Positions 31,408 through 40,413 of a stretch of DNA of 64,000 nt are shown here, piece by piece. Position 1 is the first letter of the stretch. Each line of letters begins with the position of its first letter. Source of the DNA: Polynucleobacter sp. JS-Mosq-20-D10 (lineage in GTDB: Bacteria > Pseudomonadota > Gammaproteobacteria > Burkholderiales > Burkholderiaceae). The stretch spans positions 1,487,099 to 1,551,098 of the forward strand of contig NZ_CP061305.1 in NCBI RefSeq assembly GCF_018687755.1, in the 5' to 3' direction. The position numbers and the translations under genes are program-made. The notes beneath the pieces were generated by a model. The model was not told the DNA's origin, did not search any database, and saw nothing but the letters and a program-made list of their open reading frames with translations.

Positions 31408-31986
31408 TCAATTTTTCTTCATATTTTTCAATATGTTAAAGGGGTTCTGAGGCTTTTCAGAGTCCTCTGCAGCTTCACCCACCTCGCCAAATGAAGAGGC
31501 ATGTGGCTGGCAAGCACCCTTTGGATGCTTTGGAATTAAGGGCATGGAAAGGAGGATTTCATCCTCAATCAGCCCTAGTAGGTCAAAGTGCTGACTGACT
31601 ACCAAAGGTTCTTGTTGATCATCTTCCATTGGGAAGGCGTCCGCCTCCTCTTCGGTGGCCACCATGACAAATCGACTCTCTTGAGCTAAATCCAGACCGC
31701 AATCCTGAAGACAGCTCTGACAAACCAGGTGGATACGGCCTTTCACGGCTAATTCCAGAATTTGCCGGGGCTCAGAACCCAAAGAATCAGCAAAATGGGT
31801 CTTTACCTGCCAATGGAATCCATCGCCCGGCTCGATACTGGAGGTCTCCTCAGCCACCCTTGGCAAGGCTGTAATCTCCAAAAATCCAGCCCCTCGATAG
31901 GACTGTGGAGCGCAAAAATCGATCCGACAGAGGGCCTTGGGATCATTAGATAGCTCAACTTGAGGTAAAACTTGATTACGATTCAT
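31408..31986 (-). CDS. yceD: DUF177 / YceD family protein (23S rRNA accumulation protein)
   Basis: This 192-residue protein belongs to the YceD family, required for normal 23S rRNA levels in E. coli and plants. The conserved C-x2-C is in LVCQSCLQDCGLDL (about residues 85-98), followed by the acidic stretch TEEEADAFPMEDD and the LLGLIEDEILLSMPLIPKH segment. The upstream partner of rpmF, it is divergent from the maf/yceF gene, keeping the E. coli gene set yceF-yceD-rpmF-plsX-fab. Confidence 0.9.
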   Translation of the reverse strand: MNRNQVLPQVELSNDPKALCRIDFCAPQSYRGAGFLEITALPRVAEETSSIEPGDGFHWQVKTHFADSLGSEPRQILELAVKGRIHLVCQSCLQDCGLDLAQESRFVMVATEEEADAFPMEDDQQEPLVVSQHFDLLGLIEDEILLSMPLIPKHPKGACQPHASSFGEVGEAAEDSEKPQNPFNILKNMKKN

Positions 31987-32029
31987 GACATCAGTCTAAA
32001 TGAAGGCTTCAGCGAAAGTACAAGTAGTG

Positions 32030-32632
32030 ATGAGTAATTCTGCAAAAAAACTAATCCTGGCATCTACCTCGGTCTATCGTCGGGAGCTCTTAGAGCGCCT
32101 ACGCATCCCTTTTGATGTCATCTCCCCCAAGGTAGATGAAACCCCCCTCCCCAGTGAAAGCACTTTAGCTTTAGCCTTGCGCTTAGCCAAAGCGAAAGCT
32201 GCAGCCGTAGCCAAAGATCACCCCGAGGCTTGGGTCATTGGCTCCGATCAAGTGGCCGACCTTTGTGGAGCCGCTATTGGTAAGCCGGGAAACTTTGAGC
32301 GCGCTATGGCGCAACTTCAACTCATGCGTGGTGCCACTGTGACTTTTCAAACGGCGCTTTGTCTGATGCATGGCGACGTTGAAACAACGATCAATATTCC
32401 TACGGAAGTGACCTTTCGAAAACTATCGGATGATGTTCTAGAGGCATATCTCCATGCCGAAAAGCCCTACGACTGTGCGGGCAGCGCCAAGTCTGAAGGC
32501 CTAGGAATCTCACTTTTAGAATCCATTCGGAGTGATGATCCCACTGCATTAATTGGCTTACCATTAATTGCACTAAGCGGCCTCTTGCGTGAAGCTGGCT
32601 TTCTCATTCCAAATAAAACATCAATTAACTGA
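32030..32632 (+). CDS. Maf family m7GTP pyrophosphatase (YceF type)
   Basis: This 200-residue house-cleaning nucleotide pyrophosphatase has the Maf N-terminus LILASTSVYRRELLERL, the central VDETPLPSE, and SDQV and CAGSAKSEGLGISLLE. These resemble YceF (m7GTP-specific) more than YhdE (dTTP/UTP). ATG 32030 is chosen because it places the Maf motif at residues 8-24; an upstream ATG at 32000 would add ten residues. It is divergent from yceD. Confidence 0.88.
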   Translation: MSNSAKKLILASTSVYRRELLERLRIPFDVISPKVDETPLPSESTLALALRLAKAKAAAVAKDHPEAWVIGSDQVADLCGAAIGKPGNFERAMAQLQLMRGATVTFQTALCLMHGDVETTINIPTEVTFRKLSDDVLEAYLHAEKPYDCAGSAKSEGLGISLLESIRSDDPTALIGLPLIALSGLLREAGFLIPNKTSIN

Positions 32633-32650
32633 ATGAAAAAGAATTAAATA

Positions 32651-33424
32651 ATGAGTTCAACACTAGGCACTCTCTTTTTAATTCCCAATACTTTGGGTGA
32701 CGATGCTCGCGTAGAGCAATTGCCTTGGGTGCTACCAAGCGAAACCATTACCCAAACTGCCAAACTCATCCACTGGATTGTTGAGGATGCCAAAACTGCG
32801 CGTGCTTTTTTAAAAGCAGTCGATAGTGTGTCGCCCTTAGCTTGCACTATTCAAGAAATGCAGATGAGCGAGTGGCGCGGTGTTGCTCGCAATGCTAAGT
32901 ATGGTGATGCTGTAAAACCAATAGATCTACTCAAACCCCTCATTGCTGGAAAAGACATGGGCCTCATGTCAGAGGCTGGCGTTCCGGGGGTGGCGGATCC
33001 TGGTGCAGAGCTTGTGCTGGCAGCGCATAAGCTGGGCGCCAAAGTAAAACCATTGGTAGGCCCAAGCTCTATTTTGCTTGGTCTCATGGCCAGTGGTTTG
33101 AATGGTCAACGCTTTGCGTTTCAGGGTTATGTACCGCATGACGTGCAAGACCGTGTCGCACGACTGAAACAGTTGGAAGTGGAATCTAGAAAGTTACAGC
33201 AGACACAAATTTGGATTGAGACGCCATATCGTAATACTGCAATGCTGATGGCTTGCCTTAATACGCTGTCTCCGCAATCAATGCTTTGCATGGGAATGGA
33301 TCTCAGCCTGCCAAGCGAAACTATTACTACGCTCTCGATTGCAGATTGGCGTAAGCGTTTCCCAAATGAAGCTGCCTGTGCCTCATTGCAAAATAGGCCA
33401 GCAGTATTTCTATTGCTGGCCTAG
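32651..33424 (+). CDS. SAM-dependent methyltransferase of the tetrapyrrole methylase (RsmI-like) fold
   Basis: This 257-residue protein begins LGTLFLIPNTLGDDA and has the YVPHD and LVGPSSILLGLMASGLNG segments of the tetrapyrrole methylase superfamily, plus SEAGVPGVADPGAELV, which is almost the RsmI motif. It is shorter than and diverged from RsmI (16S rRNA C1402 2'-O-methyltransferase), so it is a paralog of unknown substrate. It lies 18 bp after the Maf gene. The terminator overlaps its stop codon. Confidence 0.8.
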   Translation: MSSTLGTLFLIPNTLGDDARVEQLPWVLPSETITQTAKLIHWIVEDAKTARAFLKAVDSVSPLACTIQEMQMSEWRGVARNAKYGDAVKPIDLLKPLIAGKDMGLMSEAGVPGVADPGAELVLAAHKLGAKVKPLVGPSSILLGLMASGLNGQRFAFQGYVPHDVQDRVARLKQLEVESRKLQQTQIWIETPYRNTAMLMACLNTLSPQSMLCMGMDLSLPSETITTLSIADWRKRFPNEAACASLQNRPAVFLLLA

Positions 33425-33431
33425 GTTTTTT
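33394..33431 (+). terminator. Intrinsic terminator overlapping the 3' end of the methyltransferase gene
   Basis: A 10-bp perfect stem TAGGCCAGCA (33394-33403) / TGCTGGCCTA (33414-33423) is followed by GG and TTTTTT. The right arm contains the last codons and the stop of the gene. Confidence 0.82.
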
Positions 33432-33458
33432 ATTTGTGACTTTGTTAATCTATCCTTT

Positions 33459-34418
33459 TTACTTTAGATCAGGTGTTTTAATTAAAGCCTTACCTGCTGC
33501 GGCACCCACTTCAGCGCCGAAACGTTTAGCAACGCGTTCTGCGAAATTCTCTTTCATGGTGTAGTCGAGAATATCTGGCGCCTTAAAAATATCGCGCGCT
33601 ACAGTCTCTACTGTTCCGTAGCCATCCACCAGTCCAATTTTAATTGCTTGCTCGCCGTTCCAAACGCGACCCGAGAACATCTCTGGAGTTTCTTTTAGAC
33701 GATCGCCACGCCCTGCCTTCACTACCGCAATAAATTGCTGATGAATCTCATCGATCATCGTTTTGATCATTTCTACTTGCTGTGGATTTTCTTTGGAGAA
33801 TGGATCCATCATGCCCTTATTTGAGCCCGCAGTAATCATGCGACGAGTCACGCCTAACTTATCCATCAGACCAGTAAAACCAAAGCCCTCCATGATCACG
33901 CCAATAGAGCCAACTAAGCTCGCCTTATCCACCAAAATTTGGTCGCCTGCAACAGCGACGTAGTAACCACCTGAGGCGCAGATATCTTCGACTACGACAT
34001 AAAACGGTTTACTTGAATAGAGTTTGCGTAAGCGATGAATCTCATCATTCATCATGCCAGCCTGAACTGGAGAGCCACCAGGACTATTGATGCGCAAAAC
34101 TACCCCTACACTGTTTTCATTTTCAAAAGCAGCAGTTAGCGAAGAATTGATATCCAAAGCATTGGCCATCGAGCTTGAAGAGATTTCCCCCTCTAGCGTA
34201 ACCAAAGCAGTGTGCTTTTCCATTCCCATACCACGCCCAGGTAAATGAAAATCAAATACCGCCAGTAGTACGCCGACAAAGACAAGGAGAGTGAGAATAC
34301 GAAATACCGCTTTCCAGCGTCGCGCCTTGCGAGTCTCTTTTAAATTCTCTAGCAGTAAGTGCTCGAGTGCTTGACGCTCCCAATTTTGATTCGTGTTCTC
34401 AGATTGATTTTGATCCAT
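33459..34418 (-). CDS. sppA: Signal peptide peptidase, S49 family (SppA, short form)
   Basis: This 319-residue membrane protease degrades cleaved signal peptides. One N-terminal transmembrane helix is at about residues 41-62. The catalytic Ser is in CASGGYYVAVAGD (about residue 148), with INSPGGSPVQAG upstream, and the Lys is in the ITAGSNKGMMDPF segment. It is half the length of E. coli SppA, as in the short homo-oligomeric forms. It lies 22 bp after the HAD gene. Confidence 0.92.
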   Translation of the reverse strand: MDQNQSENTNQNWERQALEHLLLENLKETRKARRWKAVFRILTLLVFVGVLLAVFDFHLPGRGMGMEKHTALVTLEGEISSSSMANALDINSSLTAAFENENSVGVVLRINSPGGSPVQAGMMNDEIHRLRKLYSSKPFYVVVEDICASGGYYVAVAGDQILVDKASLVGSIGVIMEGFGFTGLMDKLGVTRRMITAGSNKGMMDPFSKENPQQVEMIKTMIDEIHQQFIAVVKAGRGDRLKETPEMFSGRVWNGEQAIKIGLVDGYGTVETVARDIFKAPDILDYTMKENFAERVAKRFGAEVGAAAGKALIKTPDLK

Positions 34419-34440
34419 CTTTTTAATCCTTAATTACTAA

Positions 34441-35127
34441 CTAGTTTTTAACAGTGAGATTCTGACTTAGCCAAGTTGCCAACTGCGAGACATCATCCAC
34501 ATGCATTAGTGATGGCGCTTCTTTTAAAGTGCTCGGAGGATGCGCACCATACGTTACCGCTACTGCATCCACACCTGCATTAGCTGCCATATCTAAATCA
34601 TGGGTAGTGTCCCCAATCATCAGCATGCGGCGCATCGGCACTTGCATCACATCTGAGAGCTCCAGGAGCATCCCAGGGTGAGGCTTGGAGAAGGATTCAT
34701 CCGCAGTACGAGTTTCATGGAACATCTGCTCTAGCTGATGATGCTTTAAAGAACGATCCAATCCAACACGAGATTTGCCAGTGGCAACACCTAATAGATA
34801 ACCATCCTCGCGCAAGCTTTGGAGTAATTCACGAATACCCGGAAATAAATCGAGCTCATGATCTTTAGCTAAATAGTGGAATCGAAAGCGCTCCGTTAAA
34901 TTAGGGAAATGCGCCGGCTCAATCCACGGCACTGCCCTTCTGAGTGAATCCTGAATACCCAAACCGATGACCGAGCTAGCCAAAGTGTCATCAGGCTCTT
35001 TAAAACCTAAATCGCGGCATGCTTGCTGAATACAGTCCACGATCGTCGGCGTGGAATCCATGATGGTTCCATCCCAATCCCACACTATCAGGTCGTAACG
35101 TCTATCGGGTTTTTGTTCTTCAGGCAT
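34441..35127 (-). CDS. HAD superfamily phosphatase (phosphoglycolate phosphatase-like)
   Basis: This 228-residue HAD hydrolase of subfamily IA has motif I VWDWDGTIMDST (about residues 14-25), with the nucleophile Asp, motif II VATGKSRVG, and motif IV GDTTHDLDMAANAG. The substrate is not determined by sequence; Gph-like proteins next to rluC are common. The ATG at 35127 overlaps the end of rluC by 8 bp, which indicates coupling; a TTG at 35142 is a weaker start. Confidence 0.88.
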   Translation of the reverse strand: MPEEQKPDRRYDLIVWDWDGTIMDSTPTIVDCIQQACRDLGFKEPDDTLASSVIGLGIQDSLRRAVPWIEPAHFPNLTERFRFHYLAKDHELDLFPGIRELLQSLREDGYLLGVATGKSRVGLDRSLKHHQLEQMFHETRTADESFSKPHPGMLLELSDVMQVPMRRMLMIGDTTHDLDMAANAGVDAVAVTYGAHPPSTLKEAPSLMHVDDVSQLATWLSQNLTVKN

Positions 35128-36139
35128 TGTCGCGCGCTTCAAAAGTTTTCATCATTGCGGTAAATTCAGCAGGCAATGGGGACTCGATACGCATTTTCTC
35201 GCCAGTACGCGGATGAGTAAAGCCTGCTAAGTGGGCATGCAAATACAGGCGTTTGGATTTCACAATCTTGTCCTGATCTTCAAAGCCATATTTATCGTCA
35301 CCTAAAATCGAGTGACCCAGTTTTTGTAAGTGGACTCGAATTTGATGGGTACGCCCGGTTTTAAGTTGGGCCTCAGCCAAAGTAATCGCCACTTCCCCAC
35401 GTTTCATTACTTTAGTGACACGCAAAGCAGTATGGCTTGGTAGACCATCTGGGTCAACACGAACGCGTCGCTCGCCATTGGCTAATAGGTATTTATGTAA
35501 TGCAAACTTCAGTTGCATCGTGCCTGCGCTTTGGGTAATTTCCCCATGGGCTAGCAAGAAGTAACGCTTATCTGTTTGCCCTTCGCGAATTTGACGATGC
35601 AGTTCCACCAAAGCGCTACGCTTTTTCGCCAAGAGCAAAACGCCTGATGTGTCTCGATCCAAACGGTGAACCAATTCCAAGAATTTGAGCTCGGGGCGGG
35701 TAATACGCAAAGTTTCAATTACGCCAAGCGCAATTCCTGAACCCCCATGAACTGCCAAACCTGCCGGTTTATTCACTATTAATAGAGCCTCATCCTCGAA
35801 CAAAATGGGCATTTTGTCAGAATACCCCTGTGCCCGAGACTTAGTTTGGGCTGTATTGACAGCTGCCATTTGGGCAGGCTCAGCGATACGAACTGGCGGG
35901 ACTCTAACCACATCCCCCTCAATTAACCGCGTAGTCGGCTCAGCCCTTTTCTTATTCACACGAACCTCGCCAGAGCGAATAATCCGATAAACGTGGCTTT
36001 TAGGAACCCCTTTAGCCCAACGTAGCAAGTAGTTATCTAGGCGCTGGCCAGCCTCTTCTGGACCAATAGTCTGAAGATGAACGGCGGCTGGAGCACTGCT
36101 TTTGACCTGCAAGGGCCTGGAAATGGGTTCGGATTTCAT
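35120..36139 (-). CDS. rluC: 23S rRNA pseudouridine synthase RluC
   Basis: This 339-residue RluA-family enzyme pseudouridylates 23S rRNA positions 955, 2504 and 2580 in E. coli. An N-terminal S4 domain (about residues 28-85) is followed by the catalytic domain with HRLDRDTSG (catalytic Asp161) and KTGRTHQIRVH. It is divergent from rne, as in E. coli, where rluC and rne are also neighbours. Confidence 0.92.
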   Translation of the reverse strand: MKSEPISRPLQVKSSAPAAVHLQTIGPEEAGQRLDNYLLRWAKGVPKSHVYRIIRSGEVRVNKKRAEPTTRLIEGDVVRVPPVRIAEPAQMAAVNTAQTKSRAQGYSDKMPILFEDEALLIVNKPAGLAVHGGSGIALGVIETLRITRPELKFLELVHRLDRDTSGVLLLAKKRSALVELHRQIREGQTDKRYFLLAHGEITQSAGTMQLKFALHKYLLANGERRVRVDPDGLPSHTALRVTKVMKRGEVAITLAEAQLKTGRTHQIRVHLQKLGHSILGDDKYGFEDQDKIVKSKRLYLHAHLAGFTHPRTGEKMRIESPLPAEFTAMMKTFEARDNA

Positions 36140-36215
36140 GATTTATCTCTCTTGCCACCCCGACGGGGGTCGACAAGGGACTTAACAATACCCCATTGTC
36201 CTTCAACTTGTGCCG

Positions 36216-36221
36216 TATAAT
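36216..36221 (+). promoter_or_regulatory. -10 element of the putative rne promoter
   Basis: A perfect TATAAT. The best -35-like sequence, TTGTCC (36196-36201), is only 14 bp away, so the -35 assignment is open. Confidence 0.5.
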
Positions 36222-36572
36222 CAACGCTCTAGCCAATTTATTGGCCCGAGACTGACCTGATTCAGGTTTGGATCGTGGAGCTTGGAGTCGCCCTTAATAG
36301 ACTCCCGGGGTTGCCCCTCCCCCGTTGTAATGAGGCGCAGGGTTGGTGTGCCGTATGCCGCGACCCGCGATTAGAAGACAGTTTTCAGGCGCGCGCCTGC
36401 ATTGATGGCCTAAAGGAGGTCTCTGCGGCGATCGTCAAGTGTGGCACCGGTTTAATTGAACATGGTGTACTAGGCAAATTAGCCTGGACTAGCTTGATCC
36501 ACACTCCAAAACCGCCAATGGGCTATGCCCCAAGCGGTATTTAACTTGTCCCTAACGCAGCGCGCAACGACG

Positions 36573-36591
36573 CACTCCCAATAGGAGAGTG
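36573..36591 (+). promoter_or_regulatory. Hairpin sequestering the rne Shine-Dalgarno sequence
   Basis: CACTCCC (36573-36579) can pair with GG-A-GAGTG (36584-36591, one bulged A) across an AATA loop. The AGGAG ribosome binding sequence is inside this stem, two bases before the rne ATG. Confidence 0.55.
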
Positions 36592-36593
36592 TT

Positions 36594-39218
36594 ATGAAAC
36601 GCATGTTATTTAATGCAACTCAACAAGAAGAGTTGCGAGTTGCCATCGTCGATGGTCAAAAACTAATCGATATTGATATCGAAGCTGCCGGTCGTGAACA
36701 ACGCAAAGGCAATATTTACAAAGGTGTTATTACCCGCATTGAGCCATCGCTCGAAGCTTGCTTTGTAAATTACGGCGAGGAGCGTCATGGCTTCCTGCCA
36801 TTTAAAGAAGTGGCCCGTACCTACTTTAAAGAGGGTATTGATGTCCGTAATGCCTCTATTAAAGATGCCTTACGTGAAGGCCAAGAAATCATTGTTCAGG
36901 TCGAAAAAGAAGAGCGTGGCCAAAAAGGCGCCGCCCTTACCTCTTTCATCTCCTTAGCAGGTCGCTATCTAGTATTAATGCCAAACAATCCACGTGGAGG
37001 CGGTGTTTCTCGCCGTATTGAAGGCGAAGATCGTCAAGAACTCCGTGAGGCGATGTCTCAATTAGAAGTGCCCGATGGCATGAGCATTATTGCTCGTACT
37101 GCCGGTATTGGTCGCGACGCTACTGAGTTGCAATGGGATTTAAGTTACCTCATGCAATTGTGGACGGCAATTGATGAAGCCGCTAAAGGCAATTCAGCGC
37201 CACTATTGATCTACCTCGAATCTAGCTTAGTGATTCGCGCGATTCGTGATTACTTCCAGCCGGATATTGGCGAGATCCTCATCGATACCGATGACATCTA
37301 CGAACAAGCTGCTGCATTTATGTCAGTAGTGATGCCGGATAACCTGCCAAGAGTGAAGCGTTACCAGGACGATGTTCCATTGTTCTCCCGTTTCCAAATT
37401 GAGCATCAGATTGAAACTGCTTACTCACGTACCGTGCCATTGCCTTCAGGTGGCGCGATTGTGATTGACCACACTGAAGCCTTGGTTTCAGTGGACGTCA
37501 ACTCCGCACGTGCAACCCGTGGCTCCGATATTGAAGAGACTGCAACCCGTACTAACTTAGAAGCTGCCGATGAAATCGCTCGTCAAGCACGTTTACGTGA
37601 CTTAGGTGGCTTGATCGTGATCGACTTCATCGATATGGAATCAAGCAAAGCGCAGAAGGATGTTGAGAATCGTCTACGCGACGCCTTACGTCATGACCGT
37701 GCTCGCGTTCAGATGGGCAAGATCTCCAAGTTTGGCTTGATGGAAATGTCACGCCAGCGCTTACGCCCTGCCCTCTCTGAAGGCAGTCACGTAACCTGCC
37801 CGCGTTGTAACGGTACAGGCCATATCCGCGATACTGAATCTTCTGCATTGCAAGTCTTACGCATCATTCAAGAAGAGGCAATGAAAGAAAACACTGCCGC
37901 TATTCATACGCAAGTTCCAGTCGAAGTGGCTGCATTCTTACTCAATGAGAAGCGCGCTGAGGTAATCAAGATTGAGTCACGCTTTAAAGTGAATGTCTTG
38001 ATGGTTCCCAATAAGCATTTAGAAACACCGCATTACAAACTTGAGCGTTTACGCCATGACGATCCACGTCTTGACGATCAAAAGGCCAGCTACGTTATGG
38101 CTGAAGAAGCTGCGCGTGAACTCGAAACCGATACTGCTGTAAGCCGTAAAGATGCTGACGTTAAAGTTCGCCCTGAAGCTGCAGTCAAAGGGATTACGCC
38201 CAATGCACCAGCGCCAGTAGGTCAACCGCGTCCTGCGCGTGCTGAAAAGGCAACTGTAGAAACTGCTAGCACCGGTGGCTTCTTCGGATTCATTAAGAAT
38301 CTATTCTCAGTTGCGCCTAAACCAGAAGCACAGCCTGCTCCTAGCGCACCACGTGGTCGCAACCAAAACAATCGCAATGGTAATAACCGCAATCGCGGTC
38401 GTCGTGGCGAGCGTAACGATCGTGCTGAGCGTCCAGCTGAAGGTGCGGTAAGTACTGAAGGTGCAAATGCGCCACGCGAGGCAGGTTCAGGTAGGGGTCG
38501 TCAAGATGGTCGCAACCGTAATGGCAATAACCGCAATTCGAACAATCCAAAACCAGAGAATCAAGCTGCGGTAACTCTGGCTACTGAAGCTGCTCCTGGA
38601 ACTGACGCAACTCCTAGCGCAGATGGCGAAGAGCGTCGTGGTCGTGGCCGCAACCGTCGTGGTCGTGGTCGTGGTCAACGTGGCGAGCGTACTGAGTCCA
38701 CTGGCGATGCAGCAATTGCTTCTGTTGTTGCTGTAGCAACTTCATTCTCAGGTCCTCCAGTAGGCATGGCTGGAGCATCTGCTTCAATGCCGATTCAGAA
38801 CATTGCCCAAAGCTTTGGACACAAGACTGCAGCTGTAGTTTCTAACGAAGTGAAAGAGCGTGCACCTCGTGCACCTAGAGAACCGAGAGAGCAACGTGCA
38901 CCTCGTCAAAGCAATCACCCTGACAACACTGCTCCAGTGGCTACACCTGCTCCAGCAATTGAGGTGATCGCTAAACCGATACCTGAACTCCCTAAGGTTG
39001 CCTTTCAGGCACTAGAAGAAACCCCATTGCATAGCGTAGTTCAGTCTGCTGGGATGGTCTGGGTTGCAACGGACTCTAACAAGCATCAAGAGGCGCAATC
39101 GCAAATCAAATCTGAGCCAGAAGTTTTGCCTACGGGCAGAGCCCCTAAAGCACCTACCAGTTTGCAAAATGGTCCGATGGTTTTAGTTGAAACCGGCGGC
39201 CAAGAAAAAACGGTTTAA
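36594..39218 (+). CDS. rne: Ribonuclease E
   Basis: This 874-residue endoribonuclease is the scaffold of the RNA degradosome. The catalytic half has the S1 domain (about 37-120), the DNase I-like segment with SVDVNSARATRG and VIDFIDME (metal-binding Asp residues) and the zinc-link CPRCNGTG (about residues 401-408). The C-terminal part, from about residue 530, is low complexity and rich in Arg, Asn, Gly, Ala and Pro, with RNGNNRNRGRRGER-type repeats, as expected for the disordered RNA-binding scaffold. An amphipathic FFGFIKNLFS (about residue 561) may be the membrane anchor. Confidence 0.96.
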   Translation: MKRMLFNATQQEELRVAIVDGQKLIDIDIEAAGREQRKGNIYKGVITRIEPSLEACFVNYGEERHGFLPFKEVARTYFKEGIDVRNASIKDALREGQEIIVQVEKEERGQKGAALTSFISLAGRYLVLMPNNPRGGGVSRRIEGEDRQELREAMSQLEVPDGMSIIARTAGIGRDATELQWDLSYLMQLWTAIDEAAKGNSAPLLIYLESSLVIRAIRDYFQPDIGEILIDTDDIYEQAAAFMSVVMPDNLPRVKRYQDDVPLFSRFQIEHQIETAYSRTVPLPSGGAIVIDHTEALVSVDVNSARATRGSDIEETATRTNLEAADEIARQARLRDLGGLIVIDFIDMESSKAQKDVENRLRDALRHDRARVQMGKISKFGLMEMSRQRLRPALSEGSHVTCPRCNGTGHIRDTESSALQVLRIIQEEAMKENTAAIHTQVPVEVAAFLLNEKRAEVIKIESRFKVNVLMVPNKHLETPHYKLERLRHDDPRLDDQKASYVMAEEAARELETDTAVSRKDADVKVRPEAAVKGITPNAPAPVGQPRPARAEKATVETASTGGFFGFIKNLFSVAPKPEAQPAPSAPRGRNQNNRNGNNRNRGRRGERNDRAERPAEGAVSTEGANAPREAGSGRGRQDGRNRNGNNRNSNNPKPENQAAVTLATEAAPGTDATPSADGEERRGRGRNRRGRGRGQRGERTESTGDAAIASVVAVATSFSGPPVGMAGASASMPIQNIAQSFGHKTAAVVSNEVKERAPRAPREPREQRAPRQSNHPDNTAPVATPAPAIEVIAKPIPELPKVAFQALEETPLHSVVQSAGMVWVATDSNKHQEAQSQIKSEPEVLPTGRAPKAPTSLQNGPMVLVETGGQEKTV

Positions 39219-39300
39219 TCCAATTTCTCCAGACTGCTATTTATCCCACAAAGATATTTGGCAGTTTGGCAGAAACACGGTTTCACAGCCATAATTACGC

Positions 39301-40413
39301 ATGGTTGAAAAAGTAATCCCCATACGTTTAGATGAAGGTAGAGGCCTTACGCCGTCCATACCAAGACAGCTCTTGGCTGCGAATGCCTCAACTAAAGATA
39401 CCCGCGGACGCCCGCTACGAGATTTACGCATCTCCGTTACTGATCGCTGTAATTTCCGCTGCACCTATTGCATGCCTAAGGAAATCTTCGACAAAGACTA
39501 TCCCTATCTCTCCCATAATGAATTGCTCAGCTTTGAAGAGATCACCCGTTTAACGACTATCTTTGCGTCGCTGGGTGTAGAAAAAATTCGTCTCACTGGT
39601 GGTGAACCTTTGCTTCGCAAAAATCTCGAAGTGCTGATTGAGATGCTGGCCAAGATTCGCACCACGGCAGATCAGCCTCTTGATCTCACCTTAACTACTA
39701 ATGGCAGTATTTTGCGTAAGAAGGCGGCCGCATTAAAAGCAGCAGGTTTACATCGCCTAACCATTAGTCTTGATGGTCTGAATGATGACATCTTCAAGAA
39801 AATGAATGATGTTGATTTTCCAGTTACAGATGTACTCGATGGAATTGCTGCAGCTCAAGAAGCGGGCTTCACCAATCTCAAAGTGAATATGGTGGTTAAA
39901 AAGGGAACGAACGACCAAGAAATTATTAGCATGGCTAAGCACTTTAAAGGTAGTGGTGTGACACTGCGCTTTATAGAATTTATGGATGTAGGCAGCTCTA
40001 ACGGCTGGGATATGTCCCAAGTACTCCCCTCGCAAGAAGTTGCCAATCGCATTCATGCTGTCTTGCCGATAGAGCCGATTGAGGCTAACTATCCTGGTGA
40101 AGTAGCTCAGCGCTGGCGCTATGTTGATGGCTCCGGTGAAATTGGCTTTATTTCTAGCGTCACACAAACTTTTTGTCACGAATGCACGCGCGCTCGCATC
40201 TCTACGGATGGTCAGCTCTATCTTTGCCTATTTGCAAACGAAGGTTTTGATTTCAAAACGCTATTACGTTCCGGTAAAAGTGATTTAGAAATTGCCAATG
40301 CCATCATGTCCACATGGTCAGGACGCAATGATCACTACTCAGAGATTCGAGGATCTAACACCGCTGAATCACATTCCACTCGCAAAGTAGAAATGTCTTA
40401 CATCGGCGGCTAA
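39301..40413 (+). CDS. moaA: GTP 3',8-cyclase MoaA
   Basis: This 370-residue radical SAM enzyme starts molybdenum cofactor synthesis from GTP. The SAM cluster is C50-x3-C54-x2-C57 (CNFRCTYC). The C-terminal cluster cysteines are in FCHECTRARIS and LYLCLF. The essential C-terminal Gly-Gly is present (SYIGG). It starts an operon with mobA and moeA: the mobA ATG overlaps the moaA stop (TAATG). Confidence 0.96.
   Translation: MVEKVIPIRLDEGRGLTPSIPRQLLAANASTKDTRGRPLRDLRISVTDRCNFRCTYCMPKEIFDKDYPYLSHNELLSFEEITRLTTIFASLGVEKIRLTGGEPLLRKNLEVLIEMLAKIRTTADQPLDLTLTTNGSILRKKAAALKAAGLHRLTISLDGLNDDIFKKMNDVDFPVTDVLDGIAAAQEAGFTNLKVNMVVKKGTNDQEIISMAKHFKGSGVTLRFIEFMDVGSSNGWDMSQVLPSQEVANRIHAVLPIEPIEANYPGEVAQRWRYVDGSGEIGFISSVTQTFCHECTRARISTDGQLYLCLFANEGFDFKTLLRSGKSDLEIANAIMSTWSGRNDHYSEIRGSNTAESHSTRKVEMSYIGG

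Larger units (their letters stand above)
36140..36593 (+). promoter_or_regulatory. Long rne leader region (candidate autoregulatory 5' UTR)
   Basis: This 454-bp gap holds no convincing protein gene. A perfect -10 TATAAT at 36216-36221 suggests a transcript start near 36228 and a leader of about 365 nt. Structure is evident: ACCTG/CAGGT hairpin near 36255, GGGG/CCCC near 36310, the 14-bp palindrome CAGGCGCGCGCCTG (36386-36399), and a hairpin over the ribosome binding site (36573-36591). E. coli rne also has a long leader, through which RNase E controls its own mRNA. Homology is not shown; the function here is inference. A 90-codon frame at 36275-36544 is probably chance. Confidence 0.55.

Noticed and set aside
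36275..36544. 89-codon frame in the rne leader starting MELGVALNRL
   Set aside because: It overlaps strongly structured leader sequence, has no ribosome binding site and no recognisable domain; it is better explained as non-coding leader.
36222..36593. RNase P RNA as an explanation for the structured rne leader
   Set aside because: The conserved GAGGAAAGTCC-type core of bacterial RNase P RNA is absent.
38341..38678. Minus-strand frames rich in Thr, Cys, Tyr and Asp within rne
   Set aside because: They are antisense to the low-complexity Arg/Asn/Gly repeats of the RNase E tail, which explain the odd composition.
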